A stretch of DNA of 64,000 nt. It comes from Ichthyophis bannanicus. Taxonomy: Eukaryota > Chordata > Amphibia > Gymnophiona > Ichthyophiidae. Below the pieces are notes generated by a model, which saw nothing but the letters and a program-made list of their open reading frames with translations, made no database searches and was not told the DNA's origin. The stretch spans positions 1,359,079,834 through 1,359,143,833 of the forward strand of contig CM066033.1 in the NCBI GenBank assembly GCA_033557465.1. The letters are read 5' to 3'. The first letter of the stretch is position 1, and each line of letters begins with the position of its first letter. The position numbers and the translations under genes are program-made. This document shows positions 21,390 through 31,416 of this stretch, piece after piece.

Positions 21390-22436
21390 GAGGGTAGTAC
21401 TTGCTCCTCTACTCCTTCCCAAAGAGGTTGAGGAGGTGTTGCTGGCCTCTAGGAAGCAATCCACTAGAAAATCCCACGCGTTCAAGTGGCGTAGGTTTGA
21501 AGGGTCGTGTGCCCAGAATAAGGAGGACCCGTTCACTTGTCAAGTACCTCAGGTATTACAGTACTTGCTCCACCTCTCAGAGTTAGGCCTCAAGTCTAAT
21601 TCTGTCAGGGTCCACCCGAGTGCGCTATCAGCTCACCACTCTCCAGTGGAAGGGCAACCTCTTTCAGCTCACCCTTTGGTATCCCAATTCCTCAGAGGCC
21701 TCCTCCTCTTGAAGCCTCCAATTTGCCCACTGGCCACAGAGTGGGACTTAAATGTGGTCCTGCAGCGGCTTACTTGCCCACCTTTTGAACCAATGGCCAC
21801 CTGTCACCTACGTTTCCTTTCTTGGAAAGCACTCTTTCTGGTGGCGTTCACGTCTGCTCGACAGGTGAGCGAGCTGCAGGCTTTAGTATCGGATAGGCCG
21901 TATACACGGTTTTATAAAAACAGGGTGGTCCTACGTACTCACCCGAAGTTCCTTCCAAAAGTGGTTTCCTCGTTTCACCTCAACCAAGAGGTGATCCTTC
22001 CAACCTTCTTCCCCAGGCCACACACCAGCAGGGCAGAAGCGGTTCTGCATACCCTGGACTGTAAGAGGGTGCTCTCCTTCTACCTGGCATGTATATGGAG
22101 ACATCGGAGAGCTCCCTAGCTCTTTGTCTCTTATGACCCTAGTAAACTGGGTCTACCTGTCTCCAAGCGCACTTTAGCCACCTGGTTGGCAGACTGCATC
22201 GCCTGGGCGTACAGGGCAGCTGACCTCCCAGCTGCAGGGCCGAATCACGGCCCACTCTGTCAGGGCTAAGGCCGCATAAGTGGCTAACCAGCGCTCTGTT
22301 CCATTGGCAGACATCTGCCGGGCCGCAACTTGGTCTTCAAACCAGACTTTTGCAGCCCACTACTGCCTGGAGAGAGAGTCCCGGCGGGACAGTGTTTTTT
22401 GGTCAGACGGTACTCTGTAACCTATTCGAGGTTTAG
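21390..22436 (+). pseudogene. DIRS F tyrosine recombinase (frameshifts and stops)
   Basis: The core-binding part is ASRKQSTRKSHAFKWRRF (about 21450) and LGLKSNSVRVHPS. The catalytic part is FLVAFTSARQVSELQALVSD (about 21850; the conserved SARR pair is SARQ, first Arg kept), RVVLRTHPKFLPKVV, then a TAG at 22118-22120. Later frames give GLPVSKRTLATWLADCIAWAY, and then a damaged version of the HRVRAMAAS box (about 22255, GPLCQG*GRIS in the nearest frame). The Tyr box is TFAAHYCLERESRRD-like at about 22350. Several breaks leave it inactive. Confidence 0.82.
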
Positions 22437-22570
22437 GCAACTCCGACCCTTTGGTGTCAGGCTACTGTGGGGGGTTGTGTTCTCGGAGAAAAATCCTATC
22501 ACTGCTGCTGCGGCTCTTCTAGAGGGAGCCATTTTCAGCTATGGGTTCTCGGTAGCCTATAGCTAGGGAG

Positions 22571-22934
22571 TCCCATGTGTGAGGACTGACTTCCTGCTTG
22601 TTCCTGGAGAAAGCGTAGTTACTCACCTGTAACAGGTGTTCTCCAGGGACAGCAGGAATCAGTCCTCATAGCCCTCCCTCCTCCCCTGGAGTTGCAGTCC
22701 TTTGATTAATTTTTTCTCATTTTGCTGTCTTTTTAGCTATGTCATCTGACTGAGCAAGATGGTACCCTTGGGTGGGAAGGGGACCCCGCATGCATGATGC
22801 ATTCCCAAAGGCTTTCTTTGAAAGCCGGGGAATTGCTCCGCACGAGAGCTCCGTCGGCGCCGACGTCACCCATATGTGAGGACTGATTCCTGCTGTCCCT
22901 GGAGAACACCTGTTACAGGTGAGTAACTACGCTT
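22571..22934. repeat. DIRS F right end: ICR and right inverted repeat
   Basis: ICR 22571-22671: 'gacttcctgcttgttcctgg' followed by 'agttactcacctgtaacagg' and 'agcaggaatcagtcctcata'. The right arm runs from about 22749 ('tgactgagcaagatgg') to 22908, inverse of 16667-16832. The terminal extension 'acctgttacaggtgagtaac' ends at about 22934. Confidence 0.87.
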
Positions 22935-23518
22935 TATGGAGCACATCTAGGCAGAGAACAATAAAAGTAAAAAATAAAACAAACAACAATGAACAACCAA
23001 ACGAGATAGACAAAACATCAAGGAGGGAGGGGGGAATTTTTCCATGTGTTTATGGTTCCAAAGAAAACAGCTACTGTAAAACCCAGAATTTCTCTTCCAT
23101 CCAAAAATGTTTTGTGTTCACTTGTTTGTTCTTTCACTTGAAGATGGTCCTTAGCTGTGTTTTTGCTTAAGTCTCTTAAAAAGCATCCTTGGGAGGCTAT
23201 ATATTATTCTAAGGGAGAAGTGTTTGGATAGCTCTGCAGATCTTGTTTCCTGACTGATTTCCTGTGCAATATCTTCAGTTGTGAAACAAAGGCAGAGCTC
23301 TGTTTTTTTAGACTGACATTTGCTCCCTAGAAGCCATTTTCAATTTTCCATTTGCTTTTAAATTTAAAGGGATTCTGTTTTTTTTTTCTTCAAAGAAAGG
23401 GACAAGACTACTAAAAGAATAAGAATGTTGCTCTTTGGGGAGTTAATGCTAGTCTTGGAATCGGAAGCGTACTTGGGTAATATTTCCTTTTTTGTTAATT
23501 CCTGTTTTGTCTCCATAG

Positions 23519-23586
23519 GCGGATAGTGAATGATACCTACAGAACAGATCTTTGTTTACTCTACCCTCCTTTCATGATAGCTCTAG
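23519..23586 (+). CDS. CCNC: Cyclin C internal exon
   Basis: 68-bp exon bounded by a polypyrimidine tract and AG (ctccatag|) and a donor (ctctag|gtaag). It encodes (W)[22 protein letters not shown] plus the first base of the next Ala, identical to vertebrate cyclin C as I know it. This is the second cyclin fold of the CDK8/CDK19 partner, which works in the Mediator kinase module in the nucleus. The exon starts after the first two bases of the Trp codon and ends in phase 1, matching the exon at 43665. The upstream exons are outside the window, beyond or within the repeats on the left. Confidence 0.95.
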
Positions 23587-23949
23587 GTAAGCAATTGCTT
23601 GTGGTATGTCGATGTTGTACTTAACCTTGTGATTTTTCTGGGCCAATGAATGTGGCAGCTTTAGCTAGATTTCTCAACTTAAGCCTATTGGTTGCATTGC
23701 TTTTTTTCTAAGGGTCTGACTTGTACTTACGATGTGACGATCACAAATCCTGTGCGGTAACTGTTGGGTGTTTCTAGCATCTTCCGTGCTCTTACAGACA
23801 GAAAAAGCTTTACTGTGCAGTTTGCACAGTGATAGGGATTTGGATTTTTTGTGATTGATCTACTGCTAAAAAAGGCATAAGCTAAAAGTGAGCTACATTC
23901 TGTTGCACTAAATATTCTCCTTTTCCCCAGAGGACTTATAGTCTAAGCT

Positions 23950-24062
23950 TGTACCAGAGGCAGTGGAGAGGGTTTAAAGATCAGGGGATTTGAACCCTGG
24001 CTTTTCTGGTTCTCAGCCTGCTGCTCTAACCATTAGGTTGCTACTCCACTCCATTAGTTAGT
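23950..24062 (-). repeat. SINE remnant, antisense
   Basis: 'ggggatttgaaccctggctt' followed by 'taaccattaggttgctactc' is the reverse complement of the tRNA-like box B and box A of the SINE seen complete at 26462-26697. Only the head is left. Confidence 0.6.
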
Positions 24063-25098
24063 GTGAATGCACTTACTGTCTCTTGAGTGCATTAGTGGCG
24101 GCACAGTCCACACCCATTCCCCATCTATAGTCCATTTCCTGTCCCATTGCAGGATATGCAGTTACTATGTGAATTAGCACACACCGTCATGCCAACCTGT
24201 TAAAATGATCATGGCTCTGTTCTTAGTTCCTGCATGCCAGTTCATACGGTAATTGCTTTAGTACGAGAGCCCCTACCTAAGTCTTGTTTCTGAAACTCTT
24301 TTTGTCCCAATAGGATTTTTTTGTGTGTAATTTAAATTTATTGTGGCCAATCTCCCTCCTTTATTTAAAAACTAAAAAAAAAAGTCCTTTCCTGAAGTTA
24401 CTCTTCTGATTGATTGAATATGATTTCACATCTATTGGTGTGATGCCAGAACAAGACTAGGTGGATCCTGATTTTAGATTCGTAAAATCAAATCAAATTC
24501 AGAAAGTGGAATAATTTTCTTTATTGATTCATGATGAGAAATGCACAAGAAAATATTTCTTGATCAAGAAATTCCAATGCAGAGCACAATAAGAACAAAC
24601 ATAGAAACAACTTTTGAAAATAGGAAATAAAATAAAATATACGTGTGCGGTCTACAATGGGGGAGACCAGAGGAAAATGGGCAAAGATGTCGTCACAATC
24701 ATGACAAAGAAAAGATAAGTATAAATCAAAAGATAAAAGAACAGTCATCCGCCCCCCCCTCCCCCCACAGCTGGCTTGGGTTGAAATGTCTGATGTGGAT
24801 GAAGAAGTACTCTCACCTTCAGAGGATTGTGGGGAGACTGAGGTTATTTTCCGGATCTTTAGGAAAAAGCAGGAATGTAGTCTTCACATATGGGTGAACC
24901 TCACTGACAGGGCCTGCGCAGGAACGCTTCCTAGCGCCCAATAGGAAAGCCTTTCGGAGCACTCCACTGCACCTTCGTACCTACCTTCCCAACTCCTCAA
25001 TTTGTCTTTTCTATTGATTTTCACTCTGGTTCTCACCGCTAAAGTAGGCCTCTAGGCTTCCATAGCCTTATCTTCAATCTTGAAGACAACTTTTCAGG

Positions 25099-26400
25099 CA
25101 TGGAAAAGCCAGTCAGTGGTTTAAAAAAAAAATATCAAGTGTGTCAGTACCATTTTGACCACTGATAAACATGACTGGTGTCTAAAATGTTTAGATTCTG
25201 AGCATGAACCCACGTCTCCTTTATGCCAACAAATGACAGAGAGAGGGGCCTCAAGAACCGAGCCACACAGTTTGGATCGTTGTTCAACTTGGACTCTTTC
25301 TCAGTGGCTTCCCCTTCATCGAGGACATTGACTTCTTTTCAGGCTTCTTCAAAGTCCAAACACAAAAGCAAGTCAGTCTGTGACAGTTTCCAAATCTTCG
25401 GCATTGAAGACCAATTCCGATGCCATGGAAAAGTCCCAGCATAGGCATCAGGATGCCCCTAAAGGTGCTTCTAATGCAGACCGGCTAACCAAATAGCCCT
25501 GGCAGGAGGATCTGTCCTCCAAAGCACAAGTGGGGCTCCGGGATGCTCCTGAGGCATCGACCTCTGGGGAGCTACCAGTTCCATGTTCTGGGACGGTGGC
25601 TCAAAGCCCCGTTCATGATTCCACTCAGATATCGGCCATCTCCTTAGACCAATGCATGCTGGCTCTCGAGAGGAGTTTGGCAGCACTCCTGGCAGCCTCT
25701 GTACCGATAACATCGAGAGCTTCAGGAGTGCAGGCATATCTGGCCTGATGCTGGCCCTCAAGCTGGCATCATCGGAGCACCCGAGGCAGGTTCCTCCACT
25801 GGAACTACTCGATGCCCCTGGTATCCAACAGACTCAGGCTCCCATGCCTCTGTTCCAATACCTCTAAGTATCGGTATCTGCATCGACCATAGACTTCCAT
25901 GAAGCATCGAGGTCAAACCCAAGACTGCAAATACTTTGATTTCTTGCCAGACTCTGATTCAAGTTCTTCAAAATCTGATGGGGGGGTCACTTGATTCCCG
26001 AGAACTTCCTGACATCCCTTCAGACCCTTTGCCACCTCAGCGTCTGTCCCTTCCAGAAGATATGTCCTTTCAGGACTTTTATATGTAAAATGGCAACAGG
26101 GCTTTCCATCACAGTAGCCTCTGAAAAGGAACAGAGGTCAGAGGAATTGGAGATACACCAGTACCCTCCCTTGCCCAAGGAGGCGGTTACCTTACTGCAG
26201 AATCTTATGCTCCGAATGTGGGAGGCCCCACTCATGGTTCTGCCTGTCAGCAAGAGACTCAATACCATGTACTGAGTACCAGAGTGCCCAGGCTTCCAAA
26301 AACCTCAGCTCCACCACCACTCAATGGTGGTGGAATCGGCGATGTGCCAAATAAAGAGCTCAAAGAACCATTCATCCATGCCTCCTGGCAGAGATTCTAG
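25099..26400 (+). pseudogene. DIRS G Gag (decayed)
   Basis: ATG at 25099: MEKPVSGLKKKYQVC, then a KCLDSEHEP segment like KCLGPDHS in DIRS B. Frames then change repeatedly. Recognisable later parts are TSGELPVPCSG (about 25560), ISLDQCMLALERSLAALLA (about 25640), MSFQDF and LQNLMLRMWEAPLMVLPVSKR (about 26200-26260), and FQKPQLHHHSMVVES (about 26300-26340). These correspond in order to Gag segments of DIRS B and I. No intact frame exists. Confidence 0.72.
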
Positions 26401-26461
26401 GACACTGTCTGTTTTCAAGCATGCAAGTTGGACTCCAGAATGAACTCATACATACTACATG

Positions 26462-26697
26462 AGGAGTGGAGGAGTAGCCTAATGGTTAAGAACACTGGCT
26501 TGGAAACCCTGAGACCAGGGTTCAATTTCCACTAGCACTACTTGTGGCCTTGGGCAAGTCACTTAAGTCATTGCCTCAGAAAAATCAAAGCTATCAATGT
26601 CCCTGTTTAATGTACATTACCAAGTTTAAATTTCAATGTAAACCGCTTTGATTGAAATGATAAAGCAGTATATAAAATCTGTTAAATAAATAAAATA
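26462..26697 (+). mobile_element. tRNA-derived SINE with TSD
   Basis: 236-bp element flanked by TACATG (26456-26461 and 26698-26703). The head has a tRNA-like box A (TAGCCTAATGG, about 26474) and box B (GGTTCAATTTC, about 26519), the internal RNA polymerase III promoter. The tail is 'aaaccgctttgattgaaatg', 'agcagtatataaaatctg' and (AAAT)n. The tail resembles L2 3' ends, so an L2 enzyme probably moved it. It splits DIRS G gag from RT. Confidence 0.85.
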
Positions 26698-26703
26698 TAC
26701 ATG

Positions 26704-27220
26704 GGCATTTCTGAAGGATATCACTAGAGATCTGGAGACTTTCACCCTGTGCTTTCTTAGGAAGACCTAAAAGAGGCTTACACGCATATAACTGATATAT
26801 CCCTTGCATAGACAGTATCTGCGCTTCGTGTTTCAAGGAAACCATTTTCAATACCGGGTTCTTCCCTTTGGTCTAGCCTTTGTCCCAAGAGTCTTCACAA
26901 AATGCATGGCAGTCGTCACTGCTTACCTACACACCTTGGGAGTATTCGTCTTTCCTTACTTAGGCGATTGGCTGATTAGGGGAGACTCCCCAAGAGGTAA
27001 AACCTCTCTTCATCGCACCATCGCAGTGCTCCAATCCCTGGGGATCGTCACAAATTTCCCAAAATCCCACCTCGCTCCATCCCAAAGACTGGAGTTCATC
27101 AGAGCGCACAGACACTCGACAGGCCTGAGCTTTCCTCCCACAGGATCGCTGTGCCCTCCTCATCCAGCTGGCAAAAGGGGTACAACTGCAAAGCCAAGTA
27201 GCAGCTCTAAAGATGATATT
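26704..27220 (+). pseudogene. DIRS G reverse transcriptase core
   Basis: Starts within the RT palm; the fingers are largely lost. It reads RQYLRFVFQGNHFQYRVLPF, GLAFVPRVFTKCMAVVTAYL and VFVFPYLGDWLIRG. The catalytic box is YLGD instead of YLDD, losing the first of the Asp pair. The thumb (KSHLAPSQRLEFI) follows with a frameshift at about 27115. It is interrupted by the SINE at 27221. Confidence 0.8.
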
Positions 27221-27562
27221 TTTTTATTTATTTATTTAGTATACATTTGTATACTGCTACTTCCAGCGATCAGCAGCGTTTTTTGATTACAGATTGGAAA
27301 TTGTCAAATCATGACAGGAAATTTTTGAGGTATAAACACATTGATTAGACAGGAAAGCACAGCACACAGAGAACTATTTTACAGGGAACATGAGCTATGG
27401 AGGGTTAAGTGGCTTGCCCAAGACCGCAAGGAGCACCTGTGGGACTAGAAACCCCAGTCCTTCCGGCCCAAGGTTGCTGTCCTCTAGTGGGATTTGAACC
27501 CCCGACCTTCTGGCCCGAAGTACCTTGCCCCAACCACTAGGCTACTCCTCCACTGAATGTGA
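27221..27562 (-). mobile_element. tRNA-derived SINE, antisense, with TSD
   Basis: 342-bp insert flanked by ATATT (27216-27220 and 27563-27567). The reverse complement begins 'tggaggagtagcctagtggt' (box A) with 'gggggttcaaatcccac' (box B) about 40 bp later. It ends in an oligo-T-rich (TTTA)n stretch at 27224-27240 on the + strand. Longer than the copy at 26462 but with the same head. Removing it rejoins DIRS G at the LGHM motif of pol. Confidence 0.82.
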
Positions 27563-27567
27563 ATATT

Positions 27568-28430
27568 AGGGCACATGGTCTCCACGGTCCATGTCATCCG
27601 CTACACTGTATTACATATGCGACAAGTGCAGTGGACTGTCTTCCCAATGGACACAAGCAAACAGTCGACTCAGAGACAAGATCCACATCACCTCTCAACT
27701 GATCATCCCTTCAGTGGTGGTGTCTCCCACAAAACCTACTTGTCAGGTCACCTTTTCGGATATCTCCACCTCAATGCACCCTGATGACGGATGCTTCCAT
27801 ACTGAGTTGGGGCCACATCTGAATAACCTGACTTTACAGGAACTGTGGACACAACAGGAATCTGCCCTTCAGATCAACCTGCTATAACTATGGGCACTGA
27901 CAAATGCCCTTCGGGTTTTCAACCCCAATTATTGAGGCAACCTGTTCTAGTCAGAATGAACAACAAAATTGCCATGTTCTACATAAACAGGGGGGAATGG
28001 GGGTCTCGTCCCCTCTGCAAAGAAGCAATTTGCCTGTAGTCCTTTGCCATCTCTCACCGCATCCATCTCAGAGCGGTGTACCTCGCGGGCAAACTCAATG
28101 TCCTAACAGACAGGCTAAGCCATATCCTTTGTCCACACAAATGGACCGTGCATTGGGAAATGGCTACTTGGATCTTCCAAATGTGGGGAACCCCACTCAT
28201 GGATCTTTTTGCCACTCCACAAAACATGCAGCTTTTGCGCTTCTGCTCCAGGGTTCCGTCGCTACACCGACAGGCCCCGGATGCCTTCCTTTTCCATTGG
28301 GGACAGGGACTGCTTTATGCATTCCTTCCCATCCCCTTGATACCCAAGATGCTCTTCAAGCTACAGGCCGACAGAGGCTCGATGATTCTCAGAGACCTCT
28401 TTTGGCCCTTCAACCATAGTTTCCTCTGCT
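27568..28430 (+). pseudogene. DIRS G RNase H and methyltransferase-like region
   Basis: Read in several frames: MVSTVHVIRYTVLHMRQVQW (27575), RLRDKIHITSQL, LQINLL (about 27880), VRMNNKIAMFYINRG (about 27950; the TDNQVA box has lost its Asp), VYLAGKLNVLTDRLSHIL (28076) and LMDLFATPQNMQLLRFCSR (about 28195). Stops and frame changes at about 27885, 28039 and 28075. Order and spacing are as in DIRS I. Confidence 0.75.
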
Positions 28431-28549
28431 TCTTCGTTTTGTGCAGACTTGGCCACTCAATCTGGGATGTGCGCCCTACCCTCCTCTCTCAGGACCACAG
28501 GACACTCCTACATCTCAATCTTCACTACCTATGCCTGCAGCATAGCTGC

Positions 28550-29580
28550 TGAAAGGCTAGTGCTCGCTGACCTCAACCTACCACAGGTGGTCAAGGATGT
28601 CCTCCTTGCATCTCATGAAGGTTCCACCAGGCGATCTTATGCCTTTAAATGGCATAAGTTTGCCCTTTGGTGCTCCCCAAGGGGCCTTGACACCTTTTAT
28701 TGCTCAGTGGAGTCTCTTCTACAATATCTCATCCATTTATCCTTGATGGGTATTAGGACGGAGTGAGAGTCCACCTTAGTGCCATTGTGGCCTCTCTCAG
28801 ACAAGTGGATGGACAGCCTGTCTCCTTAAACCCTTTAGTTGCCCACTTCATGTGGGGGTCTCCTGCTGTCCAAGCCACTCATTAAGCCGCCTCCAGTGCC
28901 CTGAGATCTGAACGTAGTTCTGGTACTACTAAGGCCAACTTTCGAACCTTTAGCCACCACTTCACTGAAGTTTCTATCTTGGAAGGTCATCTTCCTTATT
29001 GCCCTCACTTCAGCTCACCACATCAGCGAGCTGCAGGCTTTAGTGGCGGATCTCCCCTATACTTGGTTCCACCATGACAAGGTGGTTCGCGTACCCATCC
29101 GCATTTCCTCCCGAAGGTGGTTTCCTCCTTCCACCTAAACCAGTTGATAATCTTTTTGATTTTTTTTCCCTAGACCACATGCATCTTCGGCTGAAGCACA
29201 CTTTAGATTGCAAGTGTGCGCTGGCTTACTACTAGTTAGATAGAACTAAAACTCGCAGAAAAGCCTCTCAGTTCATTTCCTTTGATCCTAGTTACTTGGG
29301 CCTAGCGGTGACGAACACACTATCTAGATGGTTAGCAGATTGCATTTCTTTTGCTTATATACAAGCAGGACTCTCATTAGAGGGTCATGTCACCGCTCAT
29401 AATATGCGGACTATGGCAACATCCGTAGCTAATCTCCGTTCAATAGCCATTAAGGATATTTGTTGGACAGCTACCTGGTCCTCCTTTCACACTTTTGCTG
29501 CACACTACTGTCTGGACAGAGACTCCCATCAGGACACTGTCTTTGGCCAAGCTGTACTCCAGCATCTCTTTGGGACTTAA
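28550..29580 (+). pseudogene. DIRS G tyrosine recombinase
   Basis: N-terminal part ERLVLADLNLPQVVKDVLLA then STRRSYAFKWHKFALWCS. A TGA follows at about 28765. The catalytic domain continues in other frames: FLIALTSAHHISELQALVAD (the SARR arginines are lost) and, in the last frame (29296-29580), TAHNMRTMATSVANLRS (H-x-x-R kept) and FAAHYCLDRDSHQD (Tyr kept). It ends QAVLQHLFGT with its own stop at about 29578. Confidence 0.82.
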
Positions 29581-29878
29581 ATTCAACTCCTACCCTCTGT
29601 CCCAGACTTCTACAGGATACCAGACTATCATGGCGGGGGGGAGTATCATCATCATCATTATTAACTGGATTATTTGTTCCATTTTTCTACCATCAAAATG
29701 GTGTACAATTAACAAGGTGTGTGTATCGCCTCCTGGAACTCTTTGGCTACATCTTTTTTTACCTCAGGGATCGCACTGCTCTCCCCCCCCCCCCCCCAAA
29801 TACCAGTTTGGTACCTGGGAGCTAGTGAGTCCCATATGTGAAGACTGCATTCCTGCTTGTTTCTGGAGATAACGTAGT
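29581..29878. repeat. DIRS G 3' region and half ICR
   Basis: Non-coding 3' region with a C15 run (about 29783-29797) and a short ATC repeat (29646-29660). The half ICR ('tcccatatgtgaagactgca', 'tgtttctggagataacgtag') is cut at about 29878 exactly where its mirror half should begin. Confidence 0.72.
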
Positions 29879-31416
29879 TTCTCCAGGACCAAGCAGGAAG
29901 TCAGTCCTCACATATGGGTGACATCGACGTCGATGGAGCCCTTGCGGAGCATTACCCCAGTTTTCCATGAAAGCCTTTGGGAATGCAGGCACGCATGCGC
30001 GGTTCCCTTCCCGCCTAAAGGTGCCATCTTACCTCAGTCTCTCGTTTTCCGTGAAGCCCACCGGACGTGAGTCCTAGTCATCCCGGAAAATTGTTAGATT
30101 TTTTTGCGATTCTTTGCTATTTTTTCTTCCTGGTTCGACGCCGGTTCCCCTCCCGCCGGGTTCAGTACACCGGTATTGAGCACGATCTTTCTTTTTCGGT
30201 TTTTGCGCTTAGTGGCTGGCGTTCGCGCCCTTTTTTTCTTTTTCCCTGGAAGGCCGGTCATTTGACCTCGCGGGGACTCTCTTTTTTTTTCCCCGATGGC
30301 TTCCAGCGGTTTTAAGAAGTGTGATCAGTGTAAGAAGTTGATGTCTCTCACCGACACACACGACTGCTGCCTCTGGTGCCTCGGTCCTGATCACGACCCT
30401 AAGACGTGTGGACCATGGGGAAAAATGTCTTCCAAGGCACTGCGTAGTCGACAGCACCAAAAGGAAAGGCTCTTTTCTGACTCGGCCTCCGGCCGGGCCC
30501 GGACCTCATCTGAGGCCTCGACATCTCGGGAATCGGATCCCGAGCACCGTCGTGGCTCCTCGGACAGGGGGTCCCCCGACCGGGAACACAAGAGGAAGAA
30601 GCGGCTCGCCGAGGGTGTTGTCAGAAGAGGTCCCTGGCTCCTCGAGAGCTGGGTCTCAGACCCCAGACCGGCGCCCCGGGCCCGTGGAACAGGAGAAGCC
30701 TTCCAAAGTCCCTCGACTGGAGCCGGAGTCTGCTGGACACATAAGCCCTGTCGTCCTCGTGGACTCTCCTCCCAGGGAGCCGACGTCGGGCCCGGCGCTG
30801 CCGGGGCCCGAGTCGGGAGCTGCTGGGTCTCAGGTTGACAGCCTTGGAGAGCAGACTGTCTGCCTTCATGGAACAGCAGCGGGCACTGATGGCCAGCCTG
30901 TCTGGGGCATCTGCCCCGACCACCGGGACATCGACATCGAAGTCGACCCCGGAGACCGAGCCGATACTTGAGGCCATCAAGACTCGAGGTCGACCTTGGT
31001 CGCGGTCTCCCTTGACCTCCCGTTCGGGACCGAGGGCGTCGATGCCGGTGCCTTCGATGTCGGGGCGGGTGCTCGCAGGCCCCACGAGGTCGGACCCCGA
31101 TTCCTCATCGGACGAGTCCGCATGGGAGACGGAGGACGAGGAGTCCCCCCGACACCTTCAAGACTCGGTGCATCCCGTCGGACTCACCGCAGTCTGAACC
31201 CCAGAGTAGATCCCCTCCGGAGGATACCCGGTTCTCGGAGTTTGTCCGGGATATGGCCGCTGCGTTGGCTATCCCTGCGGACCCTGAGGAGGAACCTCGA
31301 GCCGAGGAGCTCGAGGCCCTGTAGTACGTCTCTCCTCCGAAGGAGGCCTTTACTGTCCCGGTTCCTCCGATGCTGGAACGGCTCCTCTTCCAGATGTGGG
31401 AGGCACCGGCCTTGCT
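29879..31416 (+). mobile_element. DIRS-like retrotransposon H, 5' part
   Basis: The left inverted repeat (29879-30040) is nearly identical to that of DIRS I ('tctccaggaccaagcagg', 'tttgggaatgcaggcacgca'). Gag starts at 30296. The element stops at about 31416 within gag, where a CR1 begins. The DIRS sequence beyond the CR1 (33266 on) belongs to a different subfamily and a later part of the element, so most of H has been lost. Confidence 0.82.
30296..31416 (+). pseudogene. DIRS H Gag, N-terminal part
   Basis: ATG at 30296: MASSGFKKCDQCKKLMSLTD, DTHDCCLWCLGPDHDPKTCG. The Cys/His cluster is complete (CDQC, CLWC, H, C). It runs in one frame to about 30610 (DREHKRKKRL), then shifts. The charged Ser/Arg/Pro-rich hinge is read in the other two frames (30835-31197 and others). 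The C-terminal core is just starting (EFVRDMAAALAIP-like at about 31235; PPMLERLLFQMWEAPA at about 31365) when CR1-2 cuts in. Confidence 0.8.

Larger units (their letters stand above)
16667..22934 (+). mobile_element. DIRS-like retrotransposon F with internal minisatellite
   Basis: About 6.3 kb with both ends. Left inverted repeat 16667-16832, right inverted repeat about 22749-22908, terminal extension to about 22934, ICR 22571-22671. Gag 17058-18900, pol 18900-21230 (interrupted by a short repeat, 19458-19697), recombinase about 21390-22436. Left and right flanks ('gatatactgcct' and 'ttatggagcacatc') look like one earlier sequence cleanly split, with no target duplication. It is GC-rich and CpG-rich in gag compared with the flanks. 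It belongs to the same subfamily as DIRS H and I. Confidence 0.9.
22935..24848 (+). other. Host intron flanking CCNC exon
   Basis: AT-rich, non-repetitive-looking sequence apart from a SINE remnant (23950-24062). It contains the first visible CCNC exon at 23519-23586. No other gene-like reading is supported. Confidence 0.7.
24849..29878 (+). mobile_element. DIRS-like retrotransposon G (two SINE insertions, right end cut)
   Basis: The left end (about 24849-25000) is decayed ('tctttaggaaaaagcaggaa'). Gag about 25099-26400, RT about 26760-27215, RNase H about 27568-28430, recombinase about 28550-29580. SINEs are inserted at 26462-26697 and 27221-27562. The right side keeps only the first half of the ICR ('gtcccatatgtgaagactgc', then 'ctggagataacgtagtt'). 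At 29879 it runs directly into the left tip of DIRS H. Subfamily as DIRS B. Confidence 0.82.

Noticed and set aside
26462..26540. tRNA gene
   Set aside because: Box A and box B are present, but the body has no cloverleaf I can fold, and the unit has target duplications and an L2-like tail: a SINE.
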